Origin: Kingdonia uniflora
Lineage: Eukaryota; Streptophyta; Magnoliopsida; Ranunculales; Circaeasteraceae
Direction of reading: 5' to 3'
Assembly (NCBI GenBank): GCA_014058105.1
Contig: JACGCM010001954.1
Span: 1,364,001 to 1,428,000, forward strand
Length of the DNA stretch: 64,000 nucleotides
This document shows, one piece after another, positions 32,996 through 44,364 of this stretch; position 1 is the stretch's first letter, and the number at the start of each line of letters is the position of its first letter. Made by a program: the position numbers and the translations under genes. The notes beneath the pieces are model-generated. The model ran no database searches and was not told the origin of the DNA. It was given only the letters and a program-made list of their open reading frames with translations.

Positions 32996-33297
32996 TTGAG
33001 GGCGAGCTCGACATTAGCTTCAAACTCAGTGCTCAACCTCATCTTTTCAACAACATCAATTACATTATTAAGGTGCTCAGCTTATTATCAATCGGCATAA
33101 ATCATATTTGGGGCAAGATCAACCTTAGCTTCAAAGTCGTCTTAGCTTAGACTCAATGCCCGACCTCATCTTTTCAACGACATCAACCGCATTATTAAAG
33201 TGCTCGAGGTTGAGGTACTCGAGGCTATTACAACTTGCTATCAATCTCATATCCAATAGTATTCAAGGTAGGGGTATTCAAGCTCTTACTTGGGGAC

Positions 33298-34050
33298 GAG
33301 CTCGACCTGCACATTACATGTCGCTTATTGGTTCATCCTAATTTGACCACCCATCTATTACATTACAGGTTACTTATTGGTTCATCTCAATTTGACCAAC
33401 CCATCTAATACATTGCAGGTCGATAATTGGTTCCTCCAAATTGACCAAACAGATTACATATTACAGGTCGGCTATTGGTTGGTCCAATTTGACCAAGCAG
33501 ATTACATATTATAGGTTATAAATCACAGTACTTTCCTACTATCTCATACAAGTACTTCTTTATACATAATTGTTATTTCAGCCAATTCGATCTTCTAAAT
33601 ATATTACAGGTCGCTTATTGGTTCATCCCAATTCGACCACCCATCTAAAACATTACAGGTCGCTTATTAGTTTATCCCAATTCGACCACCTATCAAATAC
33701 ATTACAGGTCGCTTATTGGTTCATCCCAATTTGACCACCCATCTAATACATTACATGTCACTTATTGGTTCATCCCAATTCGACCAATGCATCTAATACA
33801 TTACACGTCGATAATTGGTTTGTCTAATTCGACCATACAGATTAAATATTATAGGTCGGCTATTGATTTGTCCAATTTGACCAAATAGATTGCATATTAC
33901 AGATGGTTCATCCCAATTCAACCAATCCATATAATACATTACAGGTCGATAATTAGCTCGTCCAATATGACCAAACAGATTACACATTTCTGGTCCACAA
34001 TTGGTTTATCCAATGCGACCTGTACATCAACTATAACACATTTTCATGCC
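33298..34050. repeat. Hairpin minisatellite array 1 (about 49-50 bp unit)
   Basis: Many variants of 'cattacaggtcgcttattgg' followed by 'ttcatcccaattcgaccacc' and 'catctaata' repeat at about 49-bp spacing. Each unit has an imperfect inverted repeat GGTCGATAATTGG ... CCAATTCGACC around a 5-base loop. Confidence 0.88.
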
Positions 34051-34275
34051 GACAACCGGTTCATTCAAATTGTCCAACAAATTATAAGTCAATCAACTTA
34101 AATTATACTCAGGAGGACCACAAAGCCTTAAATTCTCGAAAGCAAGCATTGACGACATCAGTAATAAACTGTATCAGAATCAAGACAACAACGTCAAGTA
34201 ATGGATATAGAATGAATTTCACAACCAATACCACTCGCCCATGATGCTCCTCGTGTTATTAGCTAAGAACCATCT

Positions 34276-34723
34276 TGCAGTGGCTTATTCCACATCTCGA
34301 ACTCAAGCCCCATCTTCGACCATCATACGACCACTCGACCTCGTCAACATAAATGTGGCACAAATCAAGCCATTACACAAATCAATGTAAAGACTCATCA
34401 AAACCATATATTGTAACGTTCGTCATTAAAGTAGATAACGGTCATATTATAAGACCTATAAATAGGACCGTAAAGCTACAGATGAAGGACAAACTTTTTC
34501 TATCAAGAAAGTCTTTACAGAACTGTTTAAAGCATCTCTTGTAATATCTAGCAGCTATCAATAACATTTCTCTTTCTAAATCTTCATGAGAGGTTGTAAT
34601 TTTTAACCTATTCAATGGTTTCCACGATAAAATTTATGCTAGGATTCGTTTAATATTCATCTAGACGCTCTGAATATCCTTGGTGTAAGGCCTAAGTTCG
34701 AGATACAAAATTAGGCTATTATA
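34276..34723 (+). repeat. LTR L2 of the tandem array
   Basis: 448 bp, TGCAGTGGCTTATTC to GGCTATTATA, followed by the PBS TTTGGCACCGTCTGTGGGA. It is shared between internal regions 1 and 2. Confidence 0.93.
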
Positions 34724-35860
34724 TTTGGCACCGTCTGTGGGAATCAAACCCACGACCACTTAGTTAAAAACATTGAGGGTATGTTATTCATTTATTGTAG
34801 CGAAGCATTGAGGGTGTGTTATTCACGTGGTTTAAATCGAGCATTGGAACTTTGGGTTCTCGTAAACGAGTTTGATCGAGCTCAGAATAATTGATCACTC
34901 GAGCTTCAGCAAATAATGGTCGACGTAGGGCGAAGAATGATAGGTCTCTCGCTCTCTATGAATCAATCTTGGTCTTCGTTCGTCCTCGTCAATGGAAGGT
35001 CTTTGATCGACCTTGACAATAGTAGGTTAGTATGCTCTTGCAACTACAATCCTCAAAGTTGAGCTCCACATTTTCATACCCACAATTCGAAAATAGGTTT
35101 TTGAATCGAGTTCGAGTTTTATTTGACCTAAACAATGGCAGGTCTTTGATCGACAATATCAATCCTTTTATGGGGTTCCAGATGCTCAACTGGTTTCAAT
35201 TGCTACTGCTAACTTGAAAGGTAGCGCAGTGGCTTGATATCCGTTTCAGATCTTGCTTTCAAACACATTGCTAACTTAGTTTGCGGTATTCCAGAACTAA
35301 CATCTGATAAACACTTTTATATCGGATTTAAGTGATGATATTATGGCTGTTGTACGCACCATTCAGCCAATAATGTTGACCCAAACTTTTGAGAGGCACT
35401 TGCAAAGGAAGAAGAATTTGCTACTATTCAAAATGATACTTTTTGGCGTTTTACTAATCGTTCTACAATTACTAAGCATTTCGCTACGACTACTACTACA
35501 AAGATGAATCTGTCAACGCCTAGTTTTCGAAGCCTATCTCAGCCGAAGCAAACAAAACTTAAGGGGTCTCTGTTTTAATTGTTATATAAGCCTAGTAATC
35601 TATGCAAGATCTCACATGGGTCTACTCACAATTTTATGCATCCATCTATTGTTAAGCATTGAGGGTGTGCTATTCAGCTTGCTTAAAATATTCGTCTTAA
35701 AGTTGCCAATGGTGGATTCTTACCAAATCTCGTCTTGGCAATAAAGCGTTCCCCCAATCCTAGAAAGCTTACCTCAACAAAGCCGAGGGAGGATTTTTAC
35801 CAAGTCTTATATTAGCTAGAAATCAAACCAATCTCATCACCATCTGGTGATAAACTTAGA

Positions 35861-36067
35861 TCCTCAATCAAGCCTTAATATCTCATAAACAGCTGCTAAA
35901 TACTCCGACACCGCATATGGGGAATCCTCCCAAGATAACGAAAAGTAATGGGGAGTATTCGAATTAAAGTCCCATTTAAGTATAATTTTCTTAGCGGCTT
36001 TAAACTCCTCGATGTAATCGATACTCGAAAGCCGTTTATCAAAAGTCGATAAAATATGGATCATATC
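35861..36067 (-). pseudogene. Captured EXO70 fragment, second copy
   Basis: A 66-codon uninterrupted frame from MIHILSTFDKRLSSIDYIEE through KAAKKIILKWDFNSN to SPYAVSEYLAAVYEILRLD. Here the Trp of the K/R-WD motif is kept. It is closer to the EXO70 pattern than the copy at 32571. It lies immediately head-to-head with the NET1 piece at 36069. Confidence 0.75.
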
Positions 36068-36068
36068 C

Positions 36069-36300
36069 TTAGTGACGAGAACTTACCATGCTCTAGCTAA
36101 AAGATATGATTATGCAATAGAGACTCTCCGACAGTCCCATCGTACTATGGCAGAAGTGTTTCCCAACCAAGTTCCTTTCATATTGACTGATTATTCATCA
36201 TCAGGCCTCTCTAATACAAACGTCAATCCACACATACTTGAGATGTCATGCTTAGACACCGATGACTTATCTTACAAAAGAGCATACTTGAGGGCGAGCT
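36069..36300 (+). pseudogene. Captured NET1/KIP1-like fragment, second copy
   Basis: The frame MTRTYHALAKRYDYAIETLR, then QSHRTMAEVFPNQVPFILTD and CLDTDDLSYKRAYL, is open without stops. It preserves the NAB-end signature better than the first copy. No transcription start of its own is evident; it would be read from LTR L2. Confidence 0.82.
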
Positions 36301-36723
36301 CGACATCAGCTTCCAACTTAGTGCTCAACCTTATCTTTTTAACAACATCAACCATATTATTAAGGTGCTCAGCTTATTATCAATCGACATAAATCATACT
36401 TGGGGGTAAGATCAACCTTGGCTTCAAAGCCGTCTTAGCTCAAACTCAATGCTCGACCTCATCTTTTCAACAACATCAACAATAATATTAAGGTGCTCAG
36501 CTTATTATTAATCAACATATTTCATACTTGGGGGCAAGATTAACTTCAGCTTCAAAGTCGTCTTAGCTCAGACTGCTCGACCTCATCTTTTTAGCAACAT
36601 CAACCGCATTATTAAAGTGCACGAGGTCGAGGTACTCGAGGCTATTACAACTTACTATCAATCTCATATACAATAATATTTAAGGTCAGGGTATTCAAGC
36701 TCTTACTTGGGGACGGCCTGGAC

Positions 36724-37100
36724 CAGCACATTACAGGTTGCTTATTAGTTCATCCCAATTCGACCACCCATCTAATACATTACAGGTCGCTTATTAGTTC
36801 ATCCCAATTCGACCACCCATCTAATATATTACAGGTCGCTTGTTGGTTCATCCCAATTCGACCAACCCATCTAATACATTACAGGTCGATAATTGGTTCG
36901 TCCAATTTGACCAAGCAGATTGCATATTACAGGTCAGCTATTGGTTCGTCCAATTCGACCAAACAAATTACATATTGCAGATGGTTCATCCCAATTCAAC
37001 CAATCCATATAATACATTACAGGTCGATAATTGATTCGCCCAATACGACCAAACAGATTGCATATTTCAGGTCCGCAATTGGCTTATCCAATGTGACTAA
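36724..37100. repeat. Hairpin minisatellite array 2
   Basis: Units start at 36729, 36778 and about 36827 with exact 49-bp spacing, then more diverged and shortened units follow. Same unit as array 1. Confidence 0.88.
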
Positions 37101-37342
37101 CACATCTACTATAACACATTTTCATGACGATAACAGGTTCATTCAAATTGTCCAACAAATTACAAGTCAATCGACTTTAATCATACTCTGGAGGACCACA
37201 AAGCCTTAAATTCCCGAAAGTAAGCATTGACAACATCGGTAATAAACTGCATCTGAATCAATAGGTAAGGGATATAGAATGAATTTCTCAGCCAACACAA
37301 CTCGCCTATGATGTTTCTCGTGTTATTAGCTGAGAGTCATCT

Positions 37343-37789
37343 TATAGTAGCTTATTCCGCAACTCAGACTCAATCCCCATCTTCGACCATCATACGACCA
37401 CTCTACCTCGTCAACATACACACGGCACAAATCAAGCCGTTACACAAATTATTATAAAGACTCATCAAAACCATATATTGTAATGCTCGTCATTAAAACA
37501 GATTACGGTCATATTTTAAGACCTATAAATAGGACCATAGAGCTACAGATGAAGGATAGACTTTTCCTATAAAGAAAGTCTATCAAGAGCTACTCAGAGT
37601 ATTCTTTATAATAGCTAGCAACTATCAATAATATCCCTCTTTCTAAATCCTCAAGAGAGGTCGTGGTTTTTAACGTATTAAAAGGTTTTCCACGCTAAAC
37701 TTTGTGCTAGTAGTTACTTTTTGTACATTATCGCTCTGAATATCTTTGGCGTAAAAGCTAAGTTCGAATCCCGGAATTATGCTATTAGA
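37343..37789 (+). repeat. LTR L3 of the tandem array
   Basis: 447 bp; starts TATAGTAGCTTATTC (TG mutated to TA) and ends GCTATTAGA, followed by the PBS TTTGGCGCCGTCTGTGGGA. Confidence 0.9.
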
Positions 37790-39331
37790 TTTGGCGCCGT
37801 CTGTGGGAACTGAAGTTCTCAAACTCATTGTCTCAAAAATAGCTAATTATCTCTCAGAAACAGTTGAGGTCTTTGTATCTCTATTTCTCTCTCTCTCTCT
37901 CTTTTAGTATTTTTATTTAAGAAAAGGAGAGCCACAAAATCTTTTTCTCTCTCCAACAACAATGTTGGGAAGCCACAACTTTGCTTCTTCTCCAACAAAT
38001 GCAACAATTCATCGATGCTGAAACACAAACATCATTCAATCACAAAGAAGCTTCGATCAAACATTCACAAACATTAACACCTCCGTAGCCCTTCTTGATC
38101 CATAATCCATTCTTTCCGGCTTCACTGCCAACCATACCAATTCGAAACCTCGATCGCTGCATCCATCTATTGCTAAGCATTGAGGGTGTGCTACTCAGCA
38201 TGCTCACAATATTCATCTTACAGTTGCCAATGGTGGATTTTTACCATGTTTTGTCTTGGCTATAATGCGTTCCCCCAATCCAAGAAAGCTTACCTCAACA
38301 AAGCCAATGGAGGATTTTTACCAAGTTTTGTCTTAGCTATAAATTAAACCAATCTCATCACCATCAAGCCTCTATAATATAGACGTCGAGCCACACACAC
38401 TTGAGATGTCACGCTTAGACACCGATGACTTATCTTACAAAAGAGCATACTTGAGGGCGAGCTCGACATCAGCTTCAAACTCAGTGCTCAACCTCATCTT
38501 TTCAACAACATCAACCACATTATTAAGGTGCTCTGTTTATTATCAATCGACATACATCATTCTTGGGGGCAAGATCAACCTCAGCTTCAAAGCCGTCTTA
38601 GCTCAGACTTATTATCAATCTCATATACAATAGTATTTAAGATCGGGGTATTCAAGCTAATACTTGGGGGAGCTCGACCTCAATTTTAGGCATAATGCTC
38701 GACCTCATTATTAATTTCATCAACTTAAATCATACTTGGGGGCGAGTTTGGCCAGCACATTACAGGTCGGTTATTGGTTCACCCAATTCGACCAACAGAT
38801 TATATAATCTATTACTGGTCGGTTATTGGTTTGCCCAATTCGACCAATAGATTACATAATCTATTACAAGTCGATAATTGGTTCTTCCAATTCGACCAAA
38901 TAGATTACATATTACAGGTCAGCTATTGGTTCGTCAAATTCGACCAAACAGATTACATATTACAGATGGTTCATCCCAATTCAATCAATCCATATAATAA
39001 ATTACAGGTCGATAATTAGTTCGTCCAATATGACCAAAAAAATCATATTTTAGGTCCACAATTGGTTTATCCAATGCGACCAACACATCTACTATAACAC
39101 ATTTTCATACCGACAACAGGTTCATTCAAATTGTCCAACAAATTATAAGTTAATTGACTTAAATTGTACTCAGGAGGACCACCTCAAATTCTCGAAAGCA
39201 AACATTGAAGACATCGGCAATAAATTGAATCAGAATTAAGGCAGCAACATCAGGTAACGGATATAGAATGAATTTCTCAGCCAACACCACTCGCCCATGA
39301 TGCTTCTCGTGTTATTAGTTGAAAACCGTCT
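37790..39331 (+). mobile_element. Internal region 3 of the LTR array (1.5 kb)
   Basis: The shortest internal region. The PBS and first about 370 bp match the others. It then jumps to the segment before the EXO70 piece and jumps again to the NET1 linker (38368-38455). The Gag-like and EXO70 pieces are gone. It ends with hairpin minisatellite array 3 (38752-39085). Confidence 0.85.
38752..39085. repeat. Hairpin minisatellite array 3
   Basis: Same unit family as arrays 1 and 2, including 'ctattactggtcggttattgg' type variants with the CCAATTCGACC partner arm. Confidence 0.85.
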
Positions 39332-39778
39332 TGTAGTGGTTTATTCTGCATTTCGGACTTAAGCCCCATTTTCAACCATCATACGACTACTCAACCTCGC
39401 CAACATACACGTGGCACAAATCAAGCCGTTACACAAATCATTATAAGAACTCATCAAAACCATATATTGTAACGTTCGTCATTAAAGCAGATAACGGCCA
39501 TATTATAGGACCTATAAATAGGACCATAGAGCTACAAATGAAGGACAAACTTTTCCTATCATGAAAGTCTATCAAGAACTACTCAGAGCATTTTTTGTAA
39601 TAATTAGCAACTATCAATAATATCCCTCTTTCTAAATCCTCAAGAGAGATTCTGGTTTTTAACCTATTAAAAGGTTTTGCTCGCTAAACTTTGTGTTAGT
39701 AGCTACTTTTGGTTCATAATCACTCAGATTATCTTTGGTATAAAAACTAAGTCTGAATCCCAAAATTAGGCTATTGCA
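39332..39778 (+). repeat. LTR L4 (outer 3' LTR) of the tandem array
   Basis: 447 bp, TGTAGTGGTTTATTC to GGCTATTGCA. No PBS follows, and the right flank is Harbinger-like arm sequence. Flanking pentamers are TAAGT (30528-30532) and TGAGC (39779-39783), a poor 3/5 match that could be a decayed TSD. Confidence 0.9.
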
Positions 39779-39985
39779 TGAGCAAGTAGGAAAAAGTTAA
39801 AAATAATTATAAGAACTGGTATACGATACAACTATCCAAACAACATACAAGTCATAACTAGGATAACAGGTAAAAATGACCAAACAACATATTAAACTGA
39901 ACTAGTTCAGATTTATATATATCCAGGATAGGCCAGCTAGGTTTATCCATGGCTGACCCAAAAATTTAGGTATCCAAACAATCCC

Positions 39986-40070
39986 CAAGAGTTGCAACTC
40001 TTCATAGAGGTGTTTCTTGGGGCACAACCCTACCAACAGGTGCTTCGATAAGTCACCTTCTCCTATAATA
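39986..40070 (+). repeat. LTR 2 of the copia unit, continuation (truncated)
   Basis: It resumes the split LTR: 'caagagttgcaactcttcatagaggtgtttcttggggcacaaccc' parallels LTR 3 at about 47357-47402. It stops at 'tcctataata', where the CACTA-like terminus begins. The rest of the LTR is missing. Confidence 0.85.
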
Positions 40071-40632
40071 TACTACAAGAAAAGTAGACAATAGCCACTG
40101 ATGGCTTTTAGTTTTTGCATTATTTTATCAGTGAGAGACTACCACAAGTTTTATCATGTCTAATAGTCTCTAGCAGTGGCCAAAAATGTCTCAACCAAAA
40201 ATATAACAAAGTCAAGACCCGTGTTTAGAAAAACCGTGGGGGGAAATAAAAATATGTGGCAAGAAATATTTTGCGAAATCAAAAGAGAGAAACCCCTTAA
40301 ATCTCTTCTCCTATACTCGATCTAGGTATTTTCTAAAACAAAACTTCACCCCCTTCACTTCTTCTCCTCCAGCGATTATCTTCACTCGACCTAGGTAGCG
40401 CTTCTGAGTTTTCTAAATTGATTTTATTGGGTAATTGAAGAACCATGAACTTTATTGACGCTAGGACATTGCATATCTAAATTGAAACTTTGAAATCGAG
40501 GTATTTATGATTTGGTTATTGTTTGTTTCCAATTAATTTGGGTATTTAGAAACGGGTGTGTATGATTAGGGTATTTATGATTTGGTTATTGTATAAGTTG
40601 CTGATTTCAGAGTTACCGATTCCAATCAGTTA

Positions 40633-40990
40633 GAGCATCTCCAACAGAAGAGTATTATGCTGTTTCGGTTTGCCATACCGGTATTCCCGAATCGCATACT
40701 GTTTTGGTCCAATAGTAAATTACAAAAAAAAAAATCTAGGGCGCTTACGGTTCAGCGCCTAGTGTCTGTTAATTATTAATTTTCGCCTTAGACAACTGTA
40801 TTTAAAAAATTATTGGGCGTTGAACGGTTCAGCACCTAGGCGGTATGTGCAAACTCCTCGCCAAGTTCAGGTTTCGCATACTTTGGAGGGGTATGGGGGT
40901 GAGTATGTTGAACACCATACCCCTGTTGGATGGGTTTTTTGCAAGAGTATGTGAAAACCTTAACAGCATTCCACTCAATTGGAGATGTTC
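40633..40990. mobile_element. MITE with TIR GAGCATCTCCAA
   Basis: The left end GAGCATCTCCAACAG and right end TTGGAGATGTTC form an inverted repeat with one mismatch. Both are flanked by TA (40631-40632 and 40991-40992). It is 358 bp with no coding capacity. The type is Stowaway/Mariner-like or another small TIR family; only the TIR and TA flanks support it. Confidence 0.6.
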
Positions 40991-40999
40991 TAAGTTCGA

Positions 41000-43076
41000 G
41001 TTCTCCTTCACCAATTCCTCTCTCATGGTGATTCGTAGGTACACATCTCTCTCTTTTCTTTCTCATTATTATGGCAGCAATTGGGTAGGGTGGGGGTTAG
41101 GTTTCCTCCTCAACTACACAATTGAGTTTAAGTGTCGATTCCTCCTCTCCATTGTAGACCCAATAATTGGGTTGTTTAAAAAACTCATCCTCTATCATTG
41201 TTACAGAACTGAGATGATTGGTTGTTAATACTATGAAACTCCTAATATATATTTGTTGCAGACCCAATGTGTTTGATGAGTTTGATGATAAATTTATTGT
41301 GGTTTTGTGATTTATTTATAATGTATGAGCTTCATAATAACTTGAAGGGGAAACCTAGCATAGGCCTAGTTAAATGAGAGACACATGGGAAGTAACAGTA
41401 ATTCCATCAGCCACAGAGTTAGAATGCTTTAACATGCTCAATTTTGTTATGAATTTCCTTGGTATCTTTTTGGTTTTGAAGGCTTGGATGGCTGACTTTG
41501 AATCTGAAACTATCCATAATCTTCTCCAGTTTTTTATGAAAAGCTTTTTTTACTCCTTGTATGATTCCCTGTATCTAAGCTGCCTACAGATTTGCTAAAT
41601 GTGCCTCTTGCATTGCTTTCAAATTTCTGAATAGTTTTCCATTTCATGCTTGACCTAGATTTCCTAGGCTGCTTCATCACAACATAGTTTGGTTTCACCT
41701 TCCATTGGGAGTTCCCATCTGCAACTTTCAATGGATGGTGTTTTTTTGTATTTGCATCCGGCATTTAGAGCCTTTATAACCTTAAAATCTGCTATGGCGT
41801 TGTGCATGTTGTTTGTGGATTGTGTGGATGTGTCCGCAATGTCTTGAAGTATGCAGTATTTTATGAATTGTGTTAATGCCTTTGTTTCTTCATATCTCTA
41901 TTTATTTCTTGATTTCCACAAGTTATTGCATATAGAAAAAACTATGGTGATTCTGAAATCATTAACATATCTGCTAGTTGCCTTGCTTCTTTCAAGTATA
42001 GTTCCCCATGAATATGTTATAGAAATAGGCAGAAAACAAAAAACATTAGTAGCACATTACCAAAGACAGGCAATGCATAATATATGTTCTGATTCTTCAT
42101 TCTGATAGTGGTTTTGATATCTGCTTGTCCTGTATTATGGGAATGGGAGTAAATCATGTGATAATATTGTATTGGTTTTACTCTATTGCTCATATTCAGG
42201 TATGGGTTATGCAGGTTAAGGTTACTTATATTCAGGTTTTGCCACAGCCTACTCTTTTGCTAACAGAGACCCAACAAACATGTGAGTATGTTTCCACAGT
42301 TTACATTCATATCTATTATACTCAAATTATTTTCTCTAATGTACATAATAATGTATCCTTCATACCCGTACGAATAGTTTTCTCAGACCTAAACTTGTGG
42401 CAGTTGGTCACATCCAAATCAACTCATAAATAACTTCCAAAGCACCTTTGAGATGTGCAAAAACCATTTGAGATTATATACTTTGTGGCACGTATTATTA
42501 GAAGAACATCTACAAGTGGTATATATTATTAGAATAAATCAATCTATCTCAGTGATTTGTTTCTATCATTAGTTCATCTTCTATTCATCTTATATTCGAC
42601 ATTCTCATTGAACATTTCTTTCAGGTTGTTGCAAATTCGTGGAATTTACACTCATCTTTCCAAATTCAAGGTATGTTAATCTGTTAATCCAACCCTATAT
42701 GCATTCGTCCATCATTAATAGTATTTTCAAGTATTTAATTCATTGTAAATCTAAAATAGCCTATATGATTCGATGTTTGAATTTTCAGTGTCAATTAGGT
42801 TGAATTCAGTCACAAGAATACAAAGAGTGCAATTCAAGTTATATCCAGAGCTAATCTCATATTCAGATTCCTTCAGACTATTATCAACTATAGCAGCTTA
42901 AGAGTTTTTTCTCGCTATATGTACAAAAGGTATTAAAATATAATTCTCCCACTCTCAACACATATTTTTTAGACTTCACCTGTTGTTACTTGTCCATGTG
43001 TATTCTCTTAAAATTTGTATTACTTGTCCATTTGTAAACTTTCTACTCTTATTGCATGAGCTCTCAAAACATGCAG
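41000..43076. other. Interior of the CACTA-like element without assignable genes
   Basis: T-rich, intron-like DNA. A Ser/Lys-rich minus-strand frame (41764-41534) and several plus-strand frames (for example 41374-41598 and 42125-42433) have no recognisable domain. Some may be further captured exons too degraded to name. Confidence 0.35.
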
Positions 43077-43297
43077 AGGCTGTTTATGCAGACTTTACCT
43101 GTTGTTACTTCAGTTTTGGACGGGTTGAATGTTTCCATATTTGCTTATGGTGAGACATGAACGGGAAAGACCTTTGCAATGCAAGGAACCCACAAAAATA
43201 GAAGAGTAACTACAAGTCTTTGGATCAAGTTTTCCAGATGACAAATGAGCGAAGCACTACTCCAAGATATGAGTTGTTTGTGATCATGTTGGAAGTT
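43077..43297 (+). pseudogene. Captured kinesin (kinesin-14 type) motor-domain exon
   Basis: After an AG acceptor the sequence reads EAVYAD and, after a 1-base shift, LPVVTSVLDGLNVSIFAYGE. A stop replaces the Gly of the P-loop, which then continues TGKTFAMQGTHKNRRV. A second shift gives SLDQVFQMTNERSTTPRYEL and FVIMLEV. Kinesin motors have FAYGQTGTGKT(F/Y)TM-x-G, and NRGVNYR-L-x-x-(L/V)F ... YE(L/I)-x-V-SMLE(V/I)YNE is typical of plant kinesin-14. The exon ends at a plausible donor after MLEV. It is non-functional. Confidence 0.85.
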
Positions 43298-44093
43298 AGT
43301 TTCATGAATTTTATATTGATTAATAGATTTTATATTGATTGAGGTGAGATTCTAATATTTATTTCTGTCTGTGCTCACTTTAGATGCTGATTTAGAAAAA
43401 AAAATAAAGATCATCATAAATTGTTGGTGTTTCGTCGGCTTTTGAAGAAAATTTGGTTGACCTTTTACGGGGAGCTCTTAATTTAGCCTCTGACATTTTT
43501 TTTGTGTGTTCTAGTTCAAGACTTCTAGCTCTCATTTATTAGAAGAACTTGTAATTAAAGTAAAAAAATTTGCACATATTCATTGTGCCTCCTAGTTATT
43601 TTATGTCACAATCCTAACAAAGGACAAAGTTAAACCTCAAATATTTTAATGGATAGGAGATAATTTATGATATCATAGTCATGGTGTCTTTTTTCCTTGG
43701 GGTATTGTGCTAAATTTCTTTACATGTTATTTGTTTTTTAAGTATGAGTAAAACGCTAATATGGTATGTAATGGCAGGAAGCTTTGCAGAAGTTTGGATT
43801 TTATTCAGGTTAGAAAGATATGTAGTACTCCAGCTTCTCAAGTGGAACTTTACGGGATGTAGAAACATGGCAATTAAGTGTAGATAACTTAGTTAAATTG
43901 TCCCTAGTCTTTTGCTTTACCTGTATGTTAGTATGCATTCTTTTTCATGTTATGTATATGTACGTAGCTGGTCTATAATATAGATGTCTATTTTAGCTTG
44001 TCTACTTTAGTTTTGTAAATATATAGTCTAAGTGTATTTATTTTAGTATGCTTTGTGCACACTTGTTGTGTTACATTGTGTGCACTTTTGAAG

Positions 44094-44256
44094 GGACGTA
44101 ATATTATCCTAAAGCAAAGCTATGGTGCACCCAAAATGACAGGATGATGCAGCTGTTGTAAAGAGTACTGAGTTGAATTTAAGGACTGAGTTAAGAATAT
44201 GGGTGCAATTATTGTGAAGCAGGTTGCAAATGTTACAAATTACAGTGCTGACAATG
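44094..44256 (+). pseudogene. Captured mitochondrial CPN60 exon (part 1)
   Basis: It reads GRNIILKQSYGAPKMT and, after disruptions, EFKD, stop, VKNMGAIIVKQVANVTNYSA, ending DNG before a GTAAG donor. It corresponds to GRNV-IEQS-GAPK-TKDGVTVAK ... EFKD-VKN-GA-LVKQVAN-TND of group I chaperonin, in the ATP-binding equatorial domain. The match to the mitochondrial plant form continues in the next exon. Confidence 0.85.
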
Positions 44257-44364
44257 GTAAGAATTTCATATTAACATATTGTATATATGTTCTATTTCCT
44301 GGCATTCTTCGTTCTAGAATAATAGTCATTTCTACTCAATCGCTGCTATGTTTTGATGTATCAG

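Larger units (their letters stand above)
30979..34275 (+). mobile_element. Internal region 1 of the LTR array (3.3 kb), non-autonomous
   Basis: It begins with a Tat-type PBS and then has a non-coding leader. A degraded Gag-like stretch lies at about 31990-32300, followed by a captured EXO70 piece (antisense), a captured NET1 piece (sense), and a hairpin minisatellite before LTR L2. There is no RT, integrase or protease of its own. It is the longest and most complete of the three internal regions. Confidence 0.85.
34724..37342 (+). mobile_element. Internal region 2 of the LTR array (2.6 kb)
   Basis: Colinear with internal region 1 but with part of the leader removed. It contains the Gag-like remnant (35295-35580), EXO70 antisense (35861-36067), NET1 sense (36069-36300) and the hairpin minisatellite (36724-37100). 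No RT or integrase. Confidence 0.85.
28701..39985. mobile_element. Harbinger-like TIR element split by a nested LTR array
   Basis: The left end reads GGGGCTATTTGGATAC and the right end reads GTATCCAAACAATCCC, an imperfect terminal inverted repeat. Flanks are CAA on both sides, and removing the element restores 'ctctcCAAgagttg', matching 'ctctctaagagttg' in the sibling LTR. A 3-bp A/T-type target duplication and GG-G-TGTTTGG termini fit the PIF/Harbinger (Tourist) group. No transposase is visible in the arms (28701-30532 and 39779-39985), so the element itself is about 2.0 kb and non-autonomous. The rest is the nested LTR array. Confidence 0.7.

Noticed and set aside
33298..34050. Regular 49-bp repeats that might look like a CRISPR array
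   Set aside because: Units are directly adjacent with no unique spacers, the whole unit repeats, and the context is a plant retroelement.
35032..35217. Overlapping frames on both strands in the array leader
   Set aside because: Neither is conserved as an open frame in internal region 1 and no motif is visible.
40845..41228. 127-codon plus frame in the CACTA-like element
   Set aside because: Its first part is inside the MITE and the rest has no domain. It is probably a chance frame.
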